64,000 nucleotides of DNA from Actinomadura rifamycini DSM 43936 (GCF_000425065.1 NZ_AULB01000028.1:1-64000), one strand, 5' to 3'; shown: positions 48,690 to 57,861, numbered from the stretch's first letter. Made by a program: numbers and translations. The notes: generated by a model not told the origin, from the sequence alone.

Positions 48690-49601
48690 TCAGCGGTACG
48701 AGCCGAACGTCATCGACCCGTCCAGCGCACCACCGGGGGCCTGCGCCTTCAGCCCGATCCAGGTCGGACGCGCCTTGGCGTTCGCCCACAGGTCCACGCC
48801 GACCCCGGTCTCCGCCGGGATGACCCGCCCGATCTGCTCCGCCGCCTGCCGCGGCAGCAGCCCGTACAGGTCGCCCAGCCTGCTGTCGGCGAGGAAGTGC
48901 GTCCGGCCCTGCGCGTCCGGTCCCTCGGCGAACAGGTCGGGCAGGCTCGCCATCAGGTACGTGAACTGGCGCGGGTCCGACTGCGTCTGCAGCGTCGTCA
49001 ACTGGGCCTGGGTCAGCTTGGACTGCGTCCACTCCTGCCCGTCGTACCCCTTCAGGACGCCGTCCTGCACGATGACCTTCTCGGTCACCTTGGACGTCTG
49101 GCCGTCCTTCACCGTGGTGGTGACGCCCGTCGCGGTCAGCGAGAACTCGGGGAAGAGCGTGAACGTCGCGGTCTCCGCCGCGTGCGTGTAGTCGCCGCCC
49201 GTCCCGTGCGTCAGCTTCACCTCGGTCTCGCGGACGAACGCGCGCAGATCGGGGCTCGGCTTCGGCTGCTCGTCGGGCAGCACGGCCTTCGCGGCCGCGC
49301 TCCCGCCGCCCGCCGCGGCCGTCCCGGCGCCGCCGGACGCGCCCGCGCCCGAACCGGTCCCGGCGCCCGCGCCGGAGCCCGTCCCGGACCCGGGAACGGC
49401 GCCGCCGGAGGGGGACAGCGTTCCCGTGCCGGGCCCCTCCCCGGCGGCCTCCCGGTCCGCCATGGCGGCGGCGGGCGGCATCGCCCCGGCGTCCGGCCCC
49501 GGGCCGCCGCCGGTCTTCACCACCGCCAGGACGACCGTGGGGACGACCGCCACGGCACCGAGCGCGGAAATCGCGATGATGCGGTCCGTTCTACGCTTCA
49601 C
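48690..49601 (-). CDS. Exported protein with low-complexity linker, function unknown
   Basis: 303 residues. N-terminal signal or anchor segment (9-29) without a lipobox Cys, a Gly/Ala/Thr/Ser-rich linker (about 55-105), and a folded C-terminal half that ends in GVDLWANAKARPTWIGLKA, reminiscent of the LolA/LppX-type domain of its two neighbours but weaker. GTG at 49601 is the only reasonable start and has a poor ribosome site. Envelope location inferred. Confidence 0.75.
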   Translation of the reverse strand: MKRRTDRIIAISALGAVAVVPTVVLAVVKTGGGPGPDAGAMPPAAAMADREAAGEGPGTGTLSPSGGAVPGSGTGSGAGAGTGSGAGASGGAGTAAAGGGSAAAKAVLPDEQPKPSPDLRAFVRETEVKLTHGTGGDYTHAAETATFTLFPEFSLTATGVTTTVKDGQTSKVTEKVIVQDGVLKGYDGQEWTQSKLTQAQLTTLQTQSDPRQFTYLMASLPDLFAEGPDAQGRTHFLADSRLGDLYGLLPRQAAEQIGRVIPAETGVGVDLWANAKARPTWIGLKAQAPGGALDGSMTFGSYR

Positions 49602-49711
49602 GGACCCGATTCAACACCAAGTTCCCCGGCGGTAACAAAGGTCTTCGCATATCGGTTTGGCCATTTCCGGACCCGATATCCGGTAATCCCCGGTTTTTCG
49701 CCGGAAACGCC

Positions 49712-49741
49712 ACAGGGCGCCCCCGTGCGGGGACGCCCTGT
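49712..49741 (-). terminator. Hairpin after rplA
   Basis: A 13-bp stem with one mismatch (49712-49724 with 49729-49741) lies 17 nt past the rplA stop. It closes the secE-nusG-rplK-rplA group. Confidence 0.65.
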
Positions 49742-49757
49742 GATCACGCCGGACGGA

Positions 49758-50474
49758 TCAGGCGGTCTCGAGCTCCGCCGTCAGGTTGCGGACCGCGTTC
49801 GGGTCCAGCGGGATGCTCGGGCCCATCGACGTGGTCAGCACGGCCTTCTTGACGTACCGGCCCTTGGCGGCCGACGGCTTGAGCCGCTGGATCTCCTCGA
49901 TCGCCGCCGCGTAGTTCTCCACCAGCAGGCGCTCGTCGAAGGACGCCTTGCCGATGATGAAGTGCAGGTTCGCGTGCCGGTCGACCCGGAACTCGATCTT
50001 GCCGCCCTTGATGTCGGAGACGGCCTTGGCCACGTCCATGGTGACCGTGCCGGTCTTCGGGTTCGGCATCAGGCCGCGCGGACCGAGCACCCGGCCCAGC
50101 CGGCCGACCTTGCCCATCTGGTCGGGCGTCGCCACGACCGCGTCGAAGTCCAGGAAGCCGCCCTGGATCCGCTCGATCATGTCGTCGGAGCCGACGAAGT
50201 CGGCGCCGGCCTCGCGGGCCTCGTCGGCCTTCGCGCCGCCGGCGAAGACCAGCACGCGGGCGGTCTTACCGGTGCCGTGCGGCAGGTTGACTGTGCCGCG
50301 CACCATCTGGTCGGCCTTGCGGGGGTCGACGCCCAGCCGCAGGGCGACCTCGACGGTCGCGTCGAACTTGGTGACCGCGGTCTCCTTGGCGAGCTTCACG
50401 GCCTCGGCCGGCGAGTACAGCCGGTCGCGGTCGATCTTCTCGGCCGCGGCGCGGTAGCCCTTGCTGCGCTTCAT
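49758..50474 (-). CDS. rplA: 50S ribosomal protein L1
   Basis: 238 residues, starting MKRSKGYRAAAEKI and containing LGPRGLMPNPKTGTV, the L1 signature. It binds 23S rRNA at the E-site stalk. ATG at 50474 has GGAGGA upstream; 60 nt after rplK. Confidence 0.98.
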   Translation of the reverse strand: MKRSKGYRAAAEKIDRDRLYSPAEAVKLAKETAVTKFDATVEVALRLGVDPRKADQMVRGTVNLPHGTGKTARVLVFAGGAKADEAREAGADFVGSDDMIERIQGGFLDFDAVVATPDQMGKVGRLGRVLGPRGLMPNPKTGTVTMDVAKAVSDIKGGKIEFRVDRHANLHFIIGKASFDERLLVENYAAAIEEIQRLKPSAAKGRYVKKAVLTTSMGPSIPLDPNAVRNLTAELETA

Positions 50475-50534
50475 GCTGTTCCTCCAGTGGAACCCGTGGT
50501 CGCGGGCCGCGCCCGGCCCTCCCACGTGACGGAC

Positions 50535-50963
50535 TTACTTGACCTCGATGCCCATGGACCGCGCGGTGCCCGCGACGATCTTCTCGGCGGCCTCGATGTC
50601 CTTGGCGTTGAGGTCGGGCATCTTGGTGGTGGCGATCTCGCGGATCTGGTCCGCGGTGACCGAGCCGACCTTGTTCTTGTGCGGCTCGCCGCTGCCCTTC
50701 TCGACGCCCGCGGCCTTCAGGATGAGCTGCGCGGCCGGCGGGGTCTTGGTGACGAAGGTGAACGAGCGGTCCTCGTAGATGGTGATCTCTACGGGGATGA
50801 CGTTGCCGCGCTGGGACTCCGTGGCAGCGTTGTACTGCTTGCAGAAGTCCATGATGTTGACGCCGTGCGGACCGAGAGCGGTACCGACCGGCGGCGCCGG
50901 GGTCGCGGCACCGGCCTGCAGCTGCACCTTGACGACGGCGGCGACCTTCTTCTTGGGAGGCAT
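50535..50963 (-). CDS. rplK: 50S ribosomal protein L11
   Basis: 142 residues; contains the N-terminal PAPPVGTALGPHGVNIMDFCKQYN segment (Pro-rich hinge that thiopeptides target) and the C-terminal RNA-binding domain ending ARSMGIEVK. Normal length. ATG at 50963. Confidence 0.98.
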   Translation of the reverse strand: MPPKKKVAAVVKVQLQAGAATPAPPVGTALGPHGVNIMDFCKQYNAATESQRGNVIPVEITIYEDRSFTFVTKTPPAAQLILKAAGVEKGSGEPHKNKVGSVTADQIREIATTKMPDLNAKDIEAAEKIVAGTARSMGIEVK

Positions 50964-51084
50964 GCCTCACCCCTCGCGTCCCATTTTCTCGATGGCTCCG
51001 ACTCCCGGAGTTCCGGGCAACACGGTGGCTGGGACGATTCCGCCGTGTGGGAGCCGCTGTACGCCCCTGGTCGGGGCGGGTCTG

Positions 51085-51981
51085 TCAGATCTTGGAGACC
51101 TGGTTGAAGGACAGCTCGACCGGAGTCTCGCGCCCGAAGATCGACACGAGGACCTTGAGCTTCTGCGCCTCGATGTTGATCTCGTTGACCGTCGCCGGGA
51201 GGGTCGCGAACGGGCCGTCCATGACGGTGACGGACTCGCCGACCTCGAAGTCGACGGTCGCCTGCGCCTTCGCGGGCTCCTTGGTCTTGACGGCCCCGGC
51301 GGCCTCTTCGGGCTCGGGGGCCAGCAGCTTCGCGACCTCGTCCAGGCTCAGCGGGGACGGCTTGTTCAGCAGCCCCACGAACCCGGTGACGCCCGGGGTG
51401 TTGCGGACCGCGGCCCAGGACTCGTCGGTGAGGTCCATGCGGACGAGGATGTAGCCCGGCAGGACCTTCTCGTTGACCTTCTGCCGCTTGCCCTGCTTGA
51501 TCTCGGTGACCTCGTGCTGCGGGACCTCGATCTGGAAGATGTAGTCCTCCATGTTGAGGGTCTGCGTCCGGGTCTCGATGTTGGTCTTGACCCGGTTCTC
51601 GTAGCCCGCGTAGGTGTGCACGACGTACCAGTCGCCCGGCTGGAGCCGCAGCTCCATCTTGAAGTCGGCGTACGGGTCGGCCGGGGGCCCGGCGGGGGCC
51701 TCGGCCTCCTCGCCCTCCTCGCCCGGCTCGGCGTCCTCGCCCGCTTCGGCGTCCTCGTCCTCGGCGCGCACCTCGGCGGCGAGGTCGGCGGCGCCCTCGG
51801 CGACCTCCGGACCGGGGGGCTCCTCGCCCTCGAGCTTCGTGTCCGCGGGCTCGCCTTCCCCGGCGGTGACGGCCGCCTCGGCCGCCTCGTCGGCGGGCTC
51901 GGCCGCCTGGCCGGCCGCAGCAGCCGCAGCGGACTGGGCCTCTTCCACGGCCTCGTCGTAGGGCTGTGAGGACTCGGACAC
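51085..51981 (-). CDS. nusG: Transcription termination/antitermination factor NusG
   Basis: 298 residues. An actinobacterial N-terminal extension of about 110 residues rich in Ala/Glu/Asp precedes the NGN domain (DWYVVHTYAGYENRVKTN, residues about 120-230) and the KOW domain (FEVGESVTVMDGPFA near the end). It binds RNA polymerase and Rho. GTG at 51981 (VSESSQPYDE) is used; the open frame to 52032 is less likely. Confidence 0.97.
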   Translation of the reverse strand: MSESSQPYDEAVEEAQSAAAAAAGQAAEPADEAAEAAVTAGEGEPADTKLEGEEPPGPEVAEGAADLAAEVRAEDEDAEAGEDAEPGEEGEEAEAPAGPPADPYADFKMELRLQPGDWYVVHTYAGYENRVKTNIETRTQTLNMEDYIFQIEVPQHEVTEIKQGKRQKVNEKVLPGYILVRMDLTDESWAAVRNTPGVTGFVGLLNKPSPLSLDEVAKLLAPEPEEAAGAVKTKEPAKAQATVDFEVGESVTVMDGPFATLPATVNEINIEAQKLKVLVSIFGRETPVELSFNQVSKI

Positions 51982-52109
51982 GGTGTCTCTTTCTCTCGGT
52001 CTGCGCTGACTGGTTGTACGACGGTACGGCATGTGGCCGTTCGGCGGGCCGCGCGGCCCGGATGCCCCGGCGCCGGTCGTCCCGACGCGGTCGTCCCCGC
52101 GGGGCGGGA

Positions 52110-52364
52110 TCAGCCGAAGATGGCGTAGATGCCTTCCTGCAGACCCCAGTCGACGCCGGAGACGAGCGCGACCATGAAGATGACGAACACCAGGGAGACC
52201 GTCGTGTAGGTGATCAGTTCCCGGCGGGTGGGCCAGATGACCTTGCGCAGCTCGGCGACGATCTGGCGCACGAACAGCGCGGGGGAGGTCCGCTTCCCGA
52301 CCTTCTTCCGCTTGCCCTTGCCTTCGTCCTTGGCCTCGGGCTCGCCGCGCGTCTCAGTCGCCAT
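52110..52364 (-). CDS. secE: Preprotein translocase subunit SecE
   Basis: 84 residues: basic N-terminal part (KGKRKKVGKRTSP), amphipathic helix FVRQIVAELRKVIWPTRRELITYT and one membrane segment, the single-span SecE form. An in-frame GTG at 52376 is an alternative start. Next to nusG as in most bacteria. Confidence 0.96.
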   Translation of the reverse strand: MATETRGEPEAKDEGKGKRKKVGKRTSPALFVRQIVAELRKVIWPTRRELITYTTVSLVFVIFMVALVSGVDWGLQEGIYAIFG

Positions 52365-52487
52365 GCCGCCGTTCACCCCATCGGTCGTGTTCGGACCACC
52401 TCGTGGTCGCCGCGCCGTTCGCGCCTTCGCGCGTCACGGCGTCGGCCGCCGCGACGCGGCCGGCACGGGTGCGCGCACCGCACCTCG

Positions 52488-52560
52488 CAGGGCAGGAGGG
52501 ACTCGAACCCCCAACCGCCGGTTTTGGAGACCGGTGCTCTACCAATTGAGCCACTGCCCT
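52488..52560 (-). tRNA. tRNA-Trp (anticodon CCA)
   Basis: A 73-nt cloverleaf: acceptor AGGGCAG with CTGCCCT, D arm GCTC...GAGC, anticodon stem CCGGT/ACCGG with loop CTCCAAA, T arm with GGTTCGAGTCC. CCA end not encoded. It stands upstream of secE, the usual place in actinobacteria. Confidence 0.97.
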
Positions 52561-52828
52561 TCATTCTCCGGTGACGGAGAACTGCCCGGCCGGGTGGCCG
52601 AGCTCGTGCCGGTTACCAGCTTACGGCCTCCCGAGGGTCGCTCGTGCGGACAGCCTCATAGCCGGTGACGCGTCACTAGTCGCAGGAGTCTACGTGGCCG
52701 CGGCCCCCGCGTCGAACCGAAACCCGCCGCGGGCGTCGCGGCGGACGCGCGGCCGGCGCGCGGAACGCGCCCCCACCGGCCCGAACATATCGCTCTGGTC
52801 ACCGTCCGGCGTCTGTAACGATAGGGGT

Positions 52829-54040
52829 ATGAGCACCGACCGTCCGCGCATCTCCAAGCGCATATCCGCGATCTCCGAGTCCGCCACGCTGGCCGTCGAC
52901 GCCAAGGCCAAGGCGCTGAAGGCGGCCGGGCGCCCGGTCATCGGGTTCGGCGCCGGAGAGCCCGACTTCCCGACGCCCGACTACATCGTCGAGGCCGCGG
53001 TGACGGCCTGCCGCGTCCCGCGGTTCCACAAGTACACCCCGGCCGGCGGGCTGCCGGAGCTGCGCGCGGCGATCGCCGAGAAGACCGAGCGCGACTCGGG
53101 CCTGAAGGTCGAGCCGTCCCAGGTCCTGGTCACCAACGGCGGCAAGCAGGCCGTGTACGAGGCGTTCGCCGCGCTGCTCGACCCGGGCGACGAGGTGCTG
53201 GTCCCCACCCCGTACTGGACGACCTACCCCGAGTCGATCAAGCTCGCCGGGGGCGTCCCGGTGGACGTCGTCGCCGACGAGACGACCGGGTACCGGGTGA
53301 GCGTCGAGCAGCTCGAGGCGGCCCGCACCGACCGGACGAAGGTGCTGCTGTTCGTCTCCCCGTCGAACCCGACCGGCGCCGTCTACACCCGCGACCAGAT
53401 CGAGGCGATCGGCCGCTGGGCGGACGAGCACGGCCTGTGGGTGATCACGGACGAGATCTACGAGCACCTCGTCTACGGGGACGCCGAGTTCCACTCGATG
53501 CCCGTCGTGGTGCCGGAGCTCGCGGACCGCACGCTCGTCCTGAACGGGGTCGCGAAGACGTACGCGATGACCGGCTGGCGGGTGGGCTGGATGATCGGCC
53601 CGGCGGACGTCGTGAAGGCCGCGCAGAACCTGCAGTCGCACGCGACGTCGAATGTGGCGAACGTCTCGCAGGCCGCCGCGCTCGCCGCCGTGACGGGCGA
53701 CCTCGACGCCGTCGCGGAGATGCGCAAGGCGTTCGACCGGCGCCGCCACACGATGGTCAAGATGCTGAACGACATCCCCGGCGTGCTCTGCCCGGAGCCC
53801 GAGGGCGCGTTCTACGCGTACCCGTCGGTCAAGGAGCTGCTGGGCAAGGAGATCCGCGGCAAGCGCCCCGCGACGTCCGTGGAGCTGGCCTCGCTGATCC
53901 TGGAGGAGGCCGAGGTGGCGCTGGTGCCGGGCGAGGCGTTCGGCACCCCCGGCTACTTCCGCCTGTCGTACGCGCTCGGCGACGACGACCTCGTCGAGGG
54001 CGTCTCCCGCGTCGCGAAGCTGCTGTCCGAGGCGGGCTGA
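52829..54040 (+). CDS. aspC: Class I pyridoxal-phosphate aminotransferase (aspartate type)
   Basis: 403 residues. PLP-lysine region VLNGVAKTYAMTGWRVGW, with the SPSNPTGAVY and TDEIYEHLVYG motifs of type I aspartate aminotransferases. It should interconvert aspartate and oxaloacetate, and a similar gene lies by secE in other actinomycetes. Opposite strand to its neighbours. AGGGG is too close to the ATG (one base), and TAACGA sits 7-8 nt before it, so the transcript may be leaderless. Confidence 0.95.
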   Translation: MSTDRPRISKRISAISESATLAVDAKAKALKAAGRPVIGFGAGEPDFPTPDYIVEAAVTACRVPRFHKYTPAGGLPELRAAIAEKTERDSGLKVEPSQVLVTNGGKQAVYEAFAALLDPGDEVLVPTPYWTTYPESIKLAGGVPVDVVADETTGYRVSVEQLEAARTDRTKVLLFVSPSNPTGAVYTRDQIEAIGRWADEHGLWVITDEIYEHLVYGDAEFHSMPVVVPELADRTLVLNGVAKTYAMTGWRVGWMIGPADVVKAAQNLQSHATSNVANVSQAAALAAVTGDLDAVAEMRKAFDRRRHTMVKMLNDIPGVLCPEPEGAFYAYPSVKELLGKEIRGKRPATSVELASLILEEAEVALVPGEAFGTPGYFRLSYALGDDDLVEGVSRVAKLLSEAG

Positions 54041-54056
54041 GGCCCGGCGCGGACGA

Positions 54057-54092
54057 GGGAAGGGCCCCGGGCTCCGGCTCGGGGCCCTTCCC
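54057..54092. terminator. Bidirectional terminator between aspC and the anti-sigma-like gene
   Basis: A perfect 13-bp stem (54057-54069 with 54080-54092) lies between two convergent genes and touches the stop codon of the minus-strand one. Confidence 0.8.
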
Positions 54093-54832
54093 TATGGGCG
54101 GACGCCCTCGGCGATGCGCATGAGGTCGCCGGCGGCGGCGCCGCCCGCCTGGACGGTCGCACCGAGGCCGGCGCGCGGCAGCCAGGAGACCTGCCGCCCC
54201 GAGCCGGGCGCGGCGCCCGCGAGCGCGGGCGTCCCCCGGACGGACGTGCGGACCGGCACGCCGACGGGCGGTGCGAGCTCCTCGGGGCCGCCGATGCCGG
54301 TGCCCTCGACCAGCCGGATCCGCACCCAGCCGGGGTCGCCGCGCCATTCGCAGACGGTCGTGGTGCGGGCGGTGCCGCGCTCGGTGGCGCACGGGCGCGC
54401 GGCGTCGAGGCCGTCCGGCAGGTAGGCGAGCCACGCGGGCAGGGACGGCTCGGCGCGCGGCGCCTCGGCGGCCGGGGCGTCGGGGGCGCCGGTGGACGGG
54501 CGCGGCGTCCGCGGCTCCGCCGTCCCGCCCTTCCCGGACTCGGCCGGACGGGACGGGGCGGGCGCGGGCACCCGCTCGGGCGCGCCGTCCCCGGACGCGG
54601 CGGCGGACGGGACGACGCCCTCGGGCGCCCCGGCGGGCGCGGGCTGGATCGACCGGTACGCCGGGACCAGCGCGAGCGCCGCGACGGACGCCCCGGCCAC
54701 CGCCGCCGCGGTCCGGATCCGGGCCTTGCGGCGGCGGTGTCGGCGCCGGACGTCCGCGGCGAGCGACCTCGGCGCCCGCGCGCCCGCGACCGTCTCGGCC
54801 ATCGCGCGGCGCAGTTCGTCCTCTACGTCCAT
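54092..54832 (-). CDS. Membrane protein paired with the sigma factor, possible anti-sigma
   Basis: 246 residues: a cytoplasmic N-terminus of about 40 residues rich in Arg, a membrane segment (about 41-58), a Pro/Ala-rich linker and an outer domain with two Cys (RPCATERG, TVCEWRG). Only one base separates it from the sigma gene stop, so the two are cotranscribed. Position and topology suggest control of the sigma factor, but the zinc HxxxCxxC anti-sigma motif is absent and no family is recognised. Confidence 0.7.
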   Translation of the reverse strand: MDVEDELRRAMAETVAGARAPRSLAADVRRRHRRRKARIRTAAAVAGASVAALALVPAYRSIQPAPAGAPEGVVPSAAASGDGAPERVPAPAPSRPAESGKGGTAEPRTPRPSTGAPDAPAAEAPRAEPSLPAWLAYLPDGLDAARPCATERGTARTTTVCEWRGDPGWVRIRLVEGTGIGGPEELAPPVGVPVRTSVRGTPALAGAAPGSGRQVSWLPRAGLGATVQAGGAAAGDLMRIAEGVRP

Positions 54833-54833
54833 G

Positions 54834-55376
54834 TCATCCCCCCATCGGCGCCAGGTTCGTGTCGAGGCGTTCGCGGAGCCTGGCGAGTCCCCGCGACGCC
54901 TGGCTCTTCACGGTCCCGACGGAGCAGCCGAGCACCCGCGCGGTCTCCGCCTCCGAGAGGTCCTCCCAGAAGCGCAGGACGAGCACGGCGCGCTGGCGCG
55001 GGCCCAGCCGGCGCAGCTCGTCCATCAGCGCCCCTCTCAGCTCGACGGAGTGGTGCGGCGACACGGCCGGCGTCTCGGGGAGCCGGGCCATGTGGATCTC
55101 GCGCAGCACCTTCCACCGCCGCGCCCGGCTGATCATGAGGTTCACCAGGATCCGCCGGACGTACGGCTCGGGGTCGGCGTCGGGGTCGAGCCTGCCCCAG
55201 TGCCGGTACGCCTTCTCGAGCGCGGTCTGCAGCATGTCCTCGGCGTCCTGCCCGGCGCCGCACAGCAGCGCCGCCGTGCGCAGCAGCGCGTTGCCGCGTG
55301 CCGCCACGAACTCCACGAACGACTCGTCGTCTCGACGCCCCACTGTGCTCCGTCCGGCTCGTGCGGTAACGGTCAT
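54834..55376 (-). CDS. SigE-family (ECF) RNA polymerase sigma factor
   Basis: 180 residues with sigma region 2 (ALLRTAALLCGAGQDAEDMLQ near 30-50) and region 4 with helix-turn-helix (SEAETARVLGCSVGTVKSQASRGLARLR). It resembles the SigE-type group common in Streptomyces and Actinomadura. ATG at 55376. It is followed one base later by a membrane protein. Regulon unknown. Confidence 0.92.
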   Translation of the reverse strand: MTVTARAGRSTVGRRDDESFVEFVAARGNALLRTAALLCGAGQDAEDMLQTALEKAYRHWGRLDPDADPEPYVRRILVNLMISRARRWKVLREIHMARLPETPAVSPHHSVELRGALMDELRRLGPRQRAVLVLRFWEDLSEAETARVLGCSVGTVKSQASRGLARLRERLDTNLAPMGG

Positions 55377-55455
55377 CGGGGACGGGCGGTCCCGGGCCGC
55401 GGGGTCGGCGCCCGGGACCGCCCGCCGGTCTTCGGGTCGGGTCCGGCCGGCGGTG

Positions 55456-56553
55456 CTAGCGCAGCCCGGCCGCGACGTCCTTCACCTGGCCGAGCGAGGG
55501 CGAACCGTGGACGTGCACGAAGCGGCCGTCCCGCTCGTGGACGAGGACGCCGTGCCCGCCCGGAAGCTGCCACGCGGCCGCCCCGGGGACGGCGACGGGC
55601 GTGCCGCCCAAGGGCAGCTTCAGCCCCCGGCGCAGCTCCTGCCCGGTGACGCCGGACGGGGCCTCGACGACCAGCACGGCGAGCCACCGGCCCGCGGCGC
55701 CCGTCCACTTCTGGGCGACCGTGCAGACCTTCTCGCCGCCGAGGTCGCGGGCGGCGCGGGACGTCGCCTCGTGGCGCAGGCCCTTGGTGAGCACGAGGGC
55801 CTTCTCCACCGGCCCGCCGACCGGGACGGCCGGGTCGAGGTCGCGGCAGTCGAGGCGCGGCGTCGGCGCCTCGGGCACGGCGGGCGCCGCGGGAACCCGC
55901 GCGTCCGGCGCACCCGCAGGCGCACTCACCGGCACATCCCCACCCGCAGTCGGACACACGGGCAGCTCCCCGACCTCCTGCCCAGCCCCGGCGGCCCCGG
56001 CCGCACCTCCGGCGGCCTCGCCCGCGCGGGCCCTCGCGCCCTCGGCGGCCTCACCCGTCCGGGCCTTCGCGCCTCCGGCGGCCTCGCCCGCAGCGCCCGT
56101 CGCACCGCCGGCGGCCTCGCCCGCAGCGCCGGTCGCGCCTCCGGCGGCTTCGCCCGCGCGGGCCCTCGCGCCTTCGGCGGCTCCGCCCGCAGCGCCCGCC
56201 GCACCTCCGGCGGCTTCACCCGCCGCGCCCGTCGCGCCCTTGGCGGCTTCGCTCGCGCGGGCCTTTGCGGCCTCGGTCGCCTCGGTGGGCAGGACGATGG
56301 TCGGCACCTTCGGTGCGTCCTGCCGGCGCAGTTCTTCCGTCCCGGGCAGCTTCACGCCGGGAGCCGGGACGCAGGTCGGCGCCGCGGCCGGTGCGCCGCC
56401 CGCCTCCCGCGCGGCGGCGGGGGCGGACGCGTTCGCGCCCGCGGGCACGGCGGTGTCCGAGCCCGCGCCCGCCATGGCCCACGTGACGCCGCCGCCGACG
56501 GACAGCGTCCCGACGGCGGACGCGGCGACGAGGGCGGCCTTGAGCGTGATCAT
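55456..56553 (-). CDS. Secreted Ala/Gly-rich repeat protein, function unknown
   Basis: 365 residues. Signal peptide or anchor (1-28), then residues about 95-200 made of 11-residue repeats of type GEAAGGATGAA with variants containing Arg/Lys, then a folded C-terminal part with two Cys (LDCRDLD, EKVCTVAQ) and a His-rich end (GGHGVLVHERDGRFVHVHGSP). The repeat phase (11) resembles amphipathic helical repeats of LEA-type proteins, but sequence evidence for desiccation function is lacking. It is 79 nt upstream of the sigma gene, possibly the same transcript. ATG at 56553 has AAGGGA upstream. Confidence 0.75.
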   Translation of the reverse strand: MITLKAALVAASAVGTLSVGGGVTWAMAGAGSDTAVPAGANASAPAAAREAGGAPAAAPTCVPAPGVKLPGTEELRRQDAPKVPTIVLPTEATEAAKARASEAAKGATGAAGEAAGGAAGAAGGAAEGARARAGEAAGGATGAAGEAAGGATGAAGEAAGGAKARTGEAAEGARARAGEAAGGAAGAAGAGQEVGELPVCPTAGGDVPVSAPAGAPDARVPAAPAVPEAPTPRLDCRDLDPAVPVGGPVEKALVLTKGLRHEATSRAARDLGGEKVCTVAQKWTGAAGRWLAVLVVEAPSGVTGQELRRGLKLPLGGTPVAVPGAAAWQLPGGHGVLVHERDGRFVHVHGSPSLGQVKDVAAGLR

Positions 56554-56753
56554 CGTGATTCCCTTCTGCCCCGCAACACTCTTGCGCCCCTCGTCTACGC
56601 ACGGACGGTGAGCAGGGTTGCACGGAAATCACAAGATTTTTCGGGCATGCCCATGGGGCGTGATGGCCGCCGCGTGTCATGGGAGGTAGTCCGGAGTGAT
56701 GATCCTGGTGGGGCGGACGGTCACCGCGGCGCGCCATCCGGCAACATTGGTCC

Positions 56754-57845
56754 ATGGAGGCCCGTACCGTTCCCGCCCGTCCGGTCGACGAGGGTGCCCG
56801 CGAGAGGCCCGTCGCGCGCGGCGCCGCGCGCCCGGACACGGCGCTGCTGCCGAAGGCGCACCTGCACCTGCACTTCACCGGCTCGATGCGGCATTCGACG
56901 CTGGTCGAGCTGGCCCGGCTGCACGGGGTGCACCTGCCGGACGCCCTCGTGGACGACTGGCCGCCGCGCCTGCACGCGACGGACGAGCGGGGCTGGTTCC
57001 GGTTCCAGCGGCTCTACGACATCGCGCGCTCCGTCCTGCAGACCCCGGACGACCTGCGGCGGCTCCTGCGCGAGACGGCCGAGGACGAGGCCGCCGAGGG
57101 GTCGGGCTGGCTGGAGATCCAGGTCGACCCGAGCGGGTACGCGGCGAGGTTCGGCGGGCTCACCCCGACCGTCGAGCTCGTGCTCGACGCGGCGCGGGAG
57201 GCGTCGGCGGCGACCGGCGTCGGGATCGGGCTGGTGATCGCCGCGAACCGGACGCGGCACCCGCTGGACGCGAAGACGCTCGCGCGGCTCGCCGTCCGGT
57301 ACGCGGGGCAGGGCGTCGTCGGGTTCGGGCTGTCCAACGACGAGCGGCGGGGCCGCGCCTACGACTTCGAGGGCGCGTTCCGGATCGCGCGGCGCGGCGG
57401 GCTGCTGTCGGACCCGCACGGCGGCGAGCTGCTGGGGCCCGCGAGCGTCCGGGAGTGCCTGGAGACGCTCGGCGCCGACCGCATCGGGCACGGGGTGCGC
57501 GCCGTCGAGGACCCGCGGCTGCTGGACGCCATCGCGAGCCGGGGCGTCACGCTGGAGGTGTGCCCCGCGTCGAACGTGGGCCTCGGCGTCGCGGCGACGG
57601 CGGCGGACGTCCCGGTGCGGGCCCTGCAGGAGGCGGGCGTCCCGATCGCGCTCGGCGCCGACGACCCGCTGCTGTTCGGGTCGCGGCTCGCGCGGCAGTA
57701 CGAGCTCGTCCGGTCCGAGCACGGGTTCAGCGACGCGGAGCTCGCGGAGCTGGCGCGGCAGTCGATCCGGGGGTCGGCCGCACCGGACGACGTCCGGGCG
57801 CGGCTCCTCGCGGGCATCGACGCCTGGCTCGCGGACGCGAACTGA
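56754..57845 (+). CDS. Adenosine deaminase-family protein
   Basis: 363 residues. Metal-binding HLH in KAHLHLHFTGSMR, a PHGGE segment where HAGE is usual, RIGHGVR, CPASNVGLG and LGADDPLLFGS all follow the adenosine deaminase order. It probably deaminates adenosine or a related purine to inosine; the altered first motif (FTGSMR where LEGS is usual) may mean a different substrate. It has an N-terminal extension of about 30 residues. Convergent with the GntR gene. Confidence 0.88.
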   Translation: MEARTVPARPVDEGARERPVARGAARPDTALLPKAHLHLHFTGSMRHSTLVELARLHGVHLPDALVDDWPPRLHATDERGWFRFQRLYDIARSVLQTPDDLRRLLRETAEDEAAEGSGWLEIQVDPSGYAARFGGLTPTVELVLDAAREASAATGVGIGLVIAANRTRHPLDAKTLARLAVRYAGQGVVGFGLSNDERRGRAYDFEGAFRIARRGGLLSDPHGGELLGPASVRECLETLGADRIGHGVRAVEDPRLLDAIASRGVTLEVCPASNVGLGVAATAADVPVRALQEAGVPIALGADDPLLFGSRLARQYELVRSEHGFSDAELAELARQSIRGSAAPDDVRARLLAGIDAWLADAN

Positions 57846-57861
57846 CCGGGGCTGCGGGCGC

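Noticed and set aside
52571..52828. N-terminal extension of the aminotransferase
   Set aside because: The upstream frame overlaps the tRNA-Trp flank and has no homology; the family begins at the ATG used.
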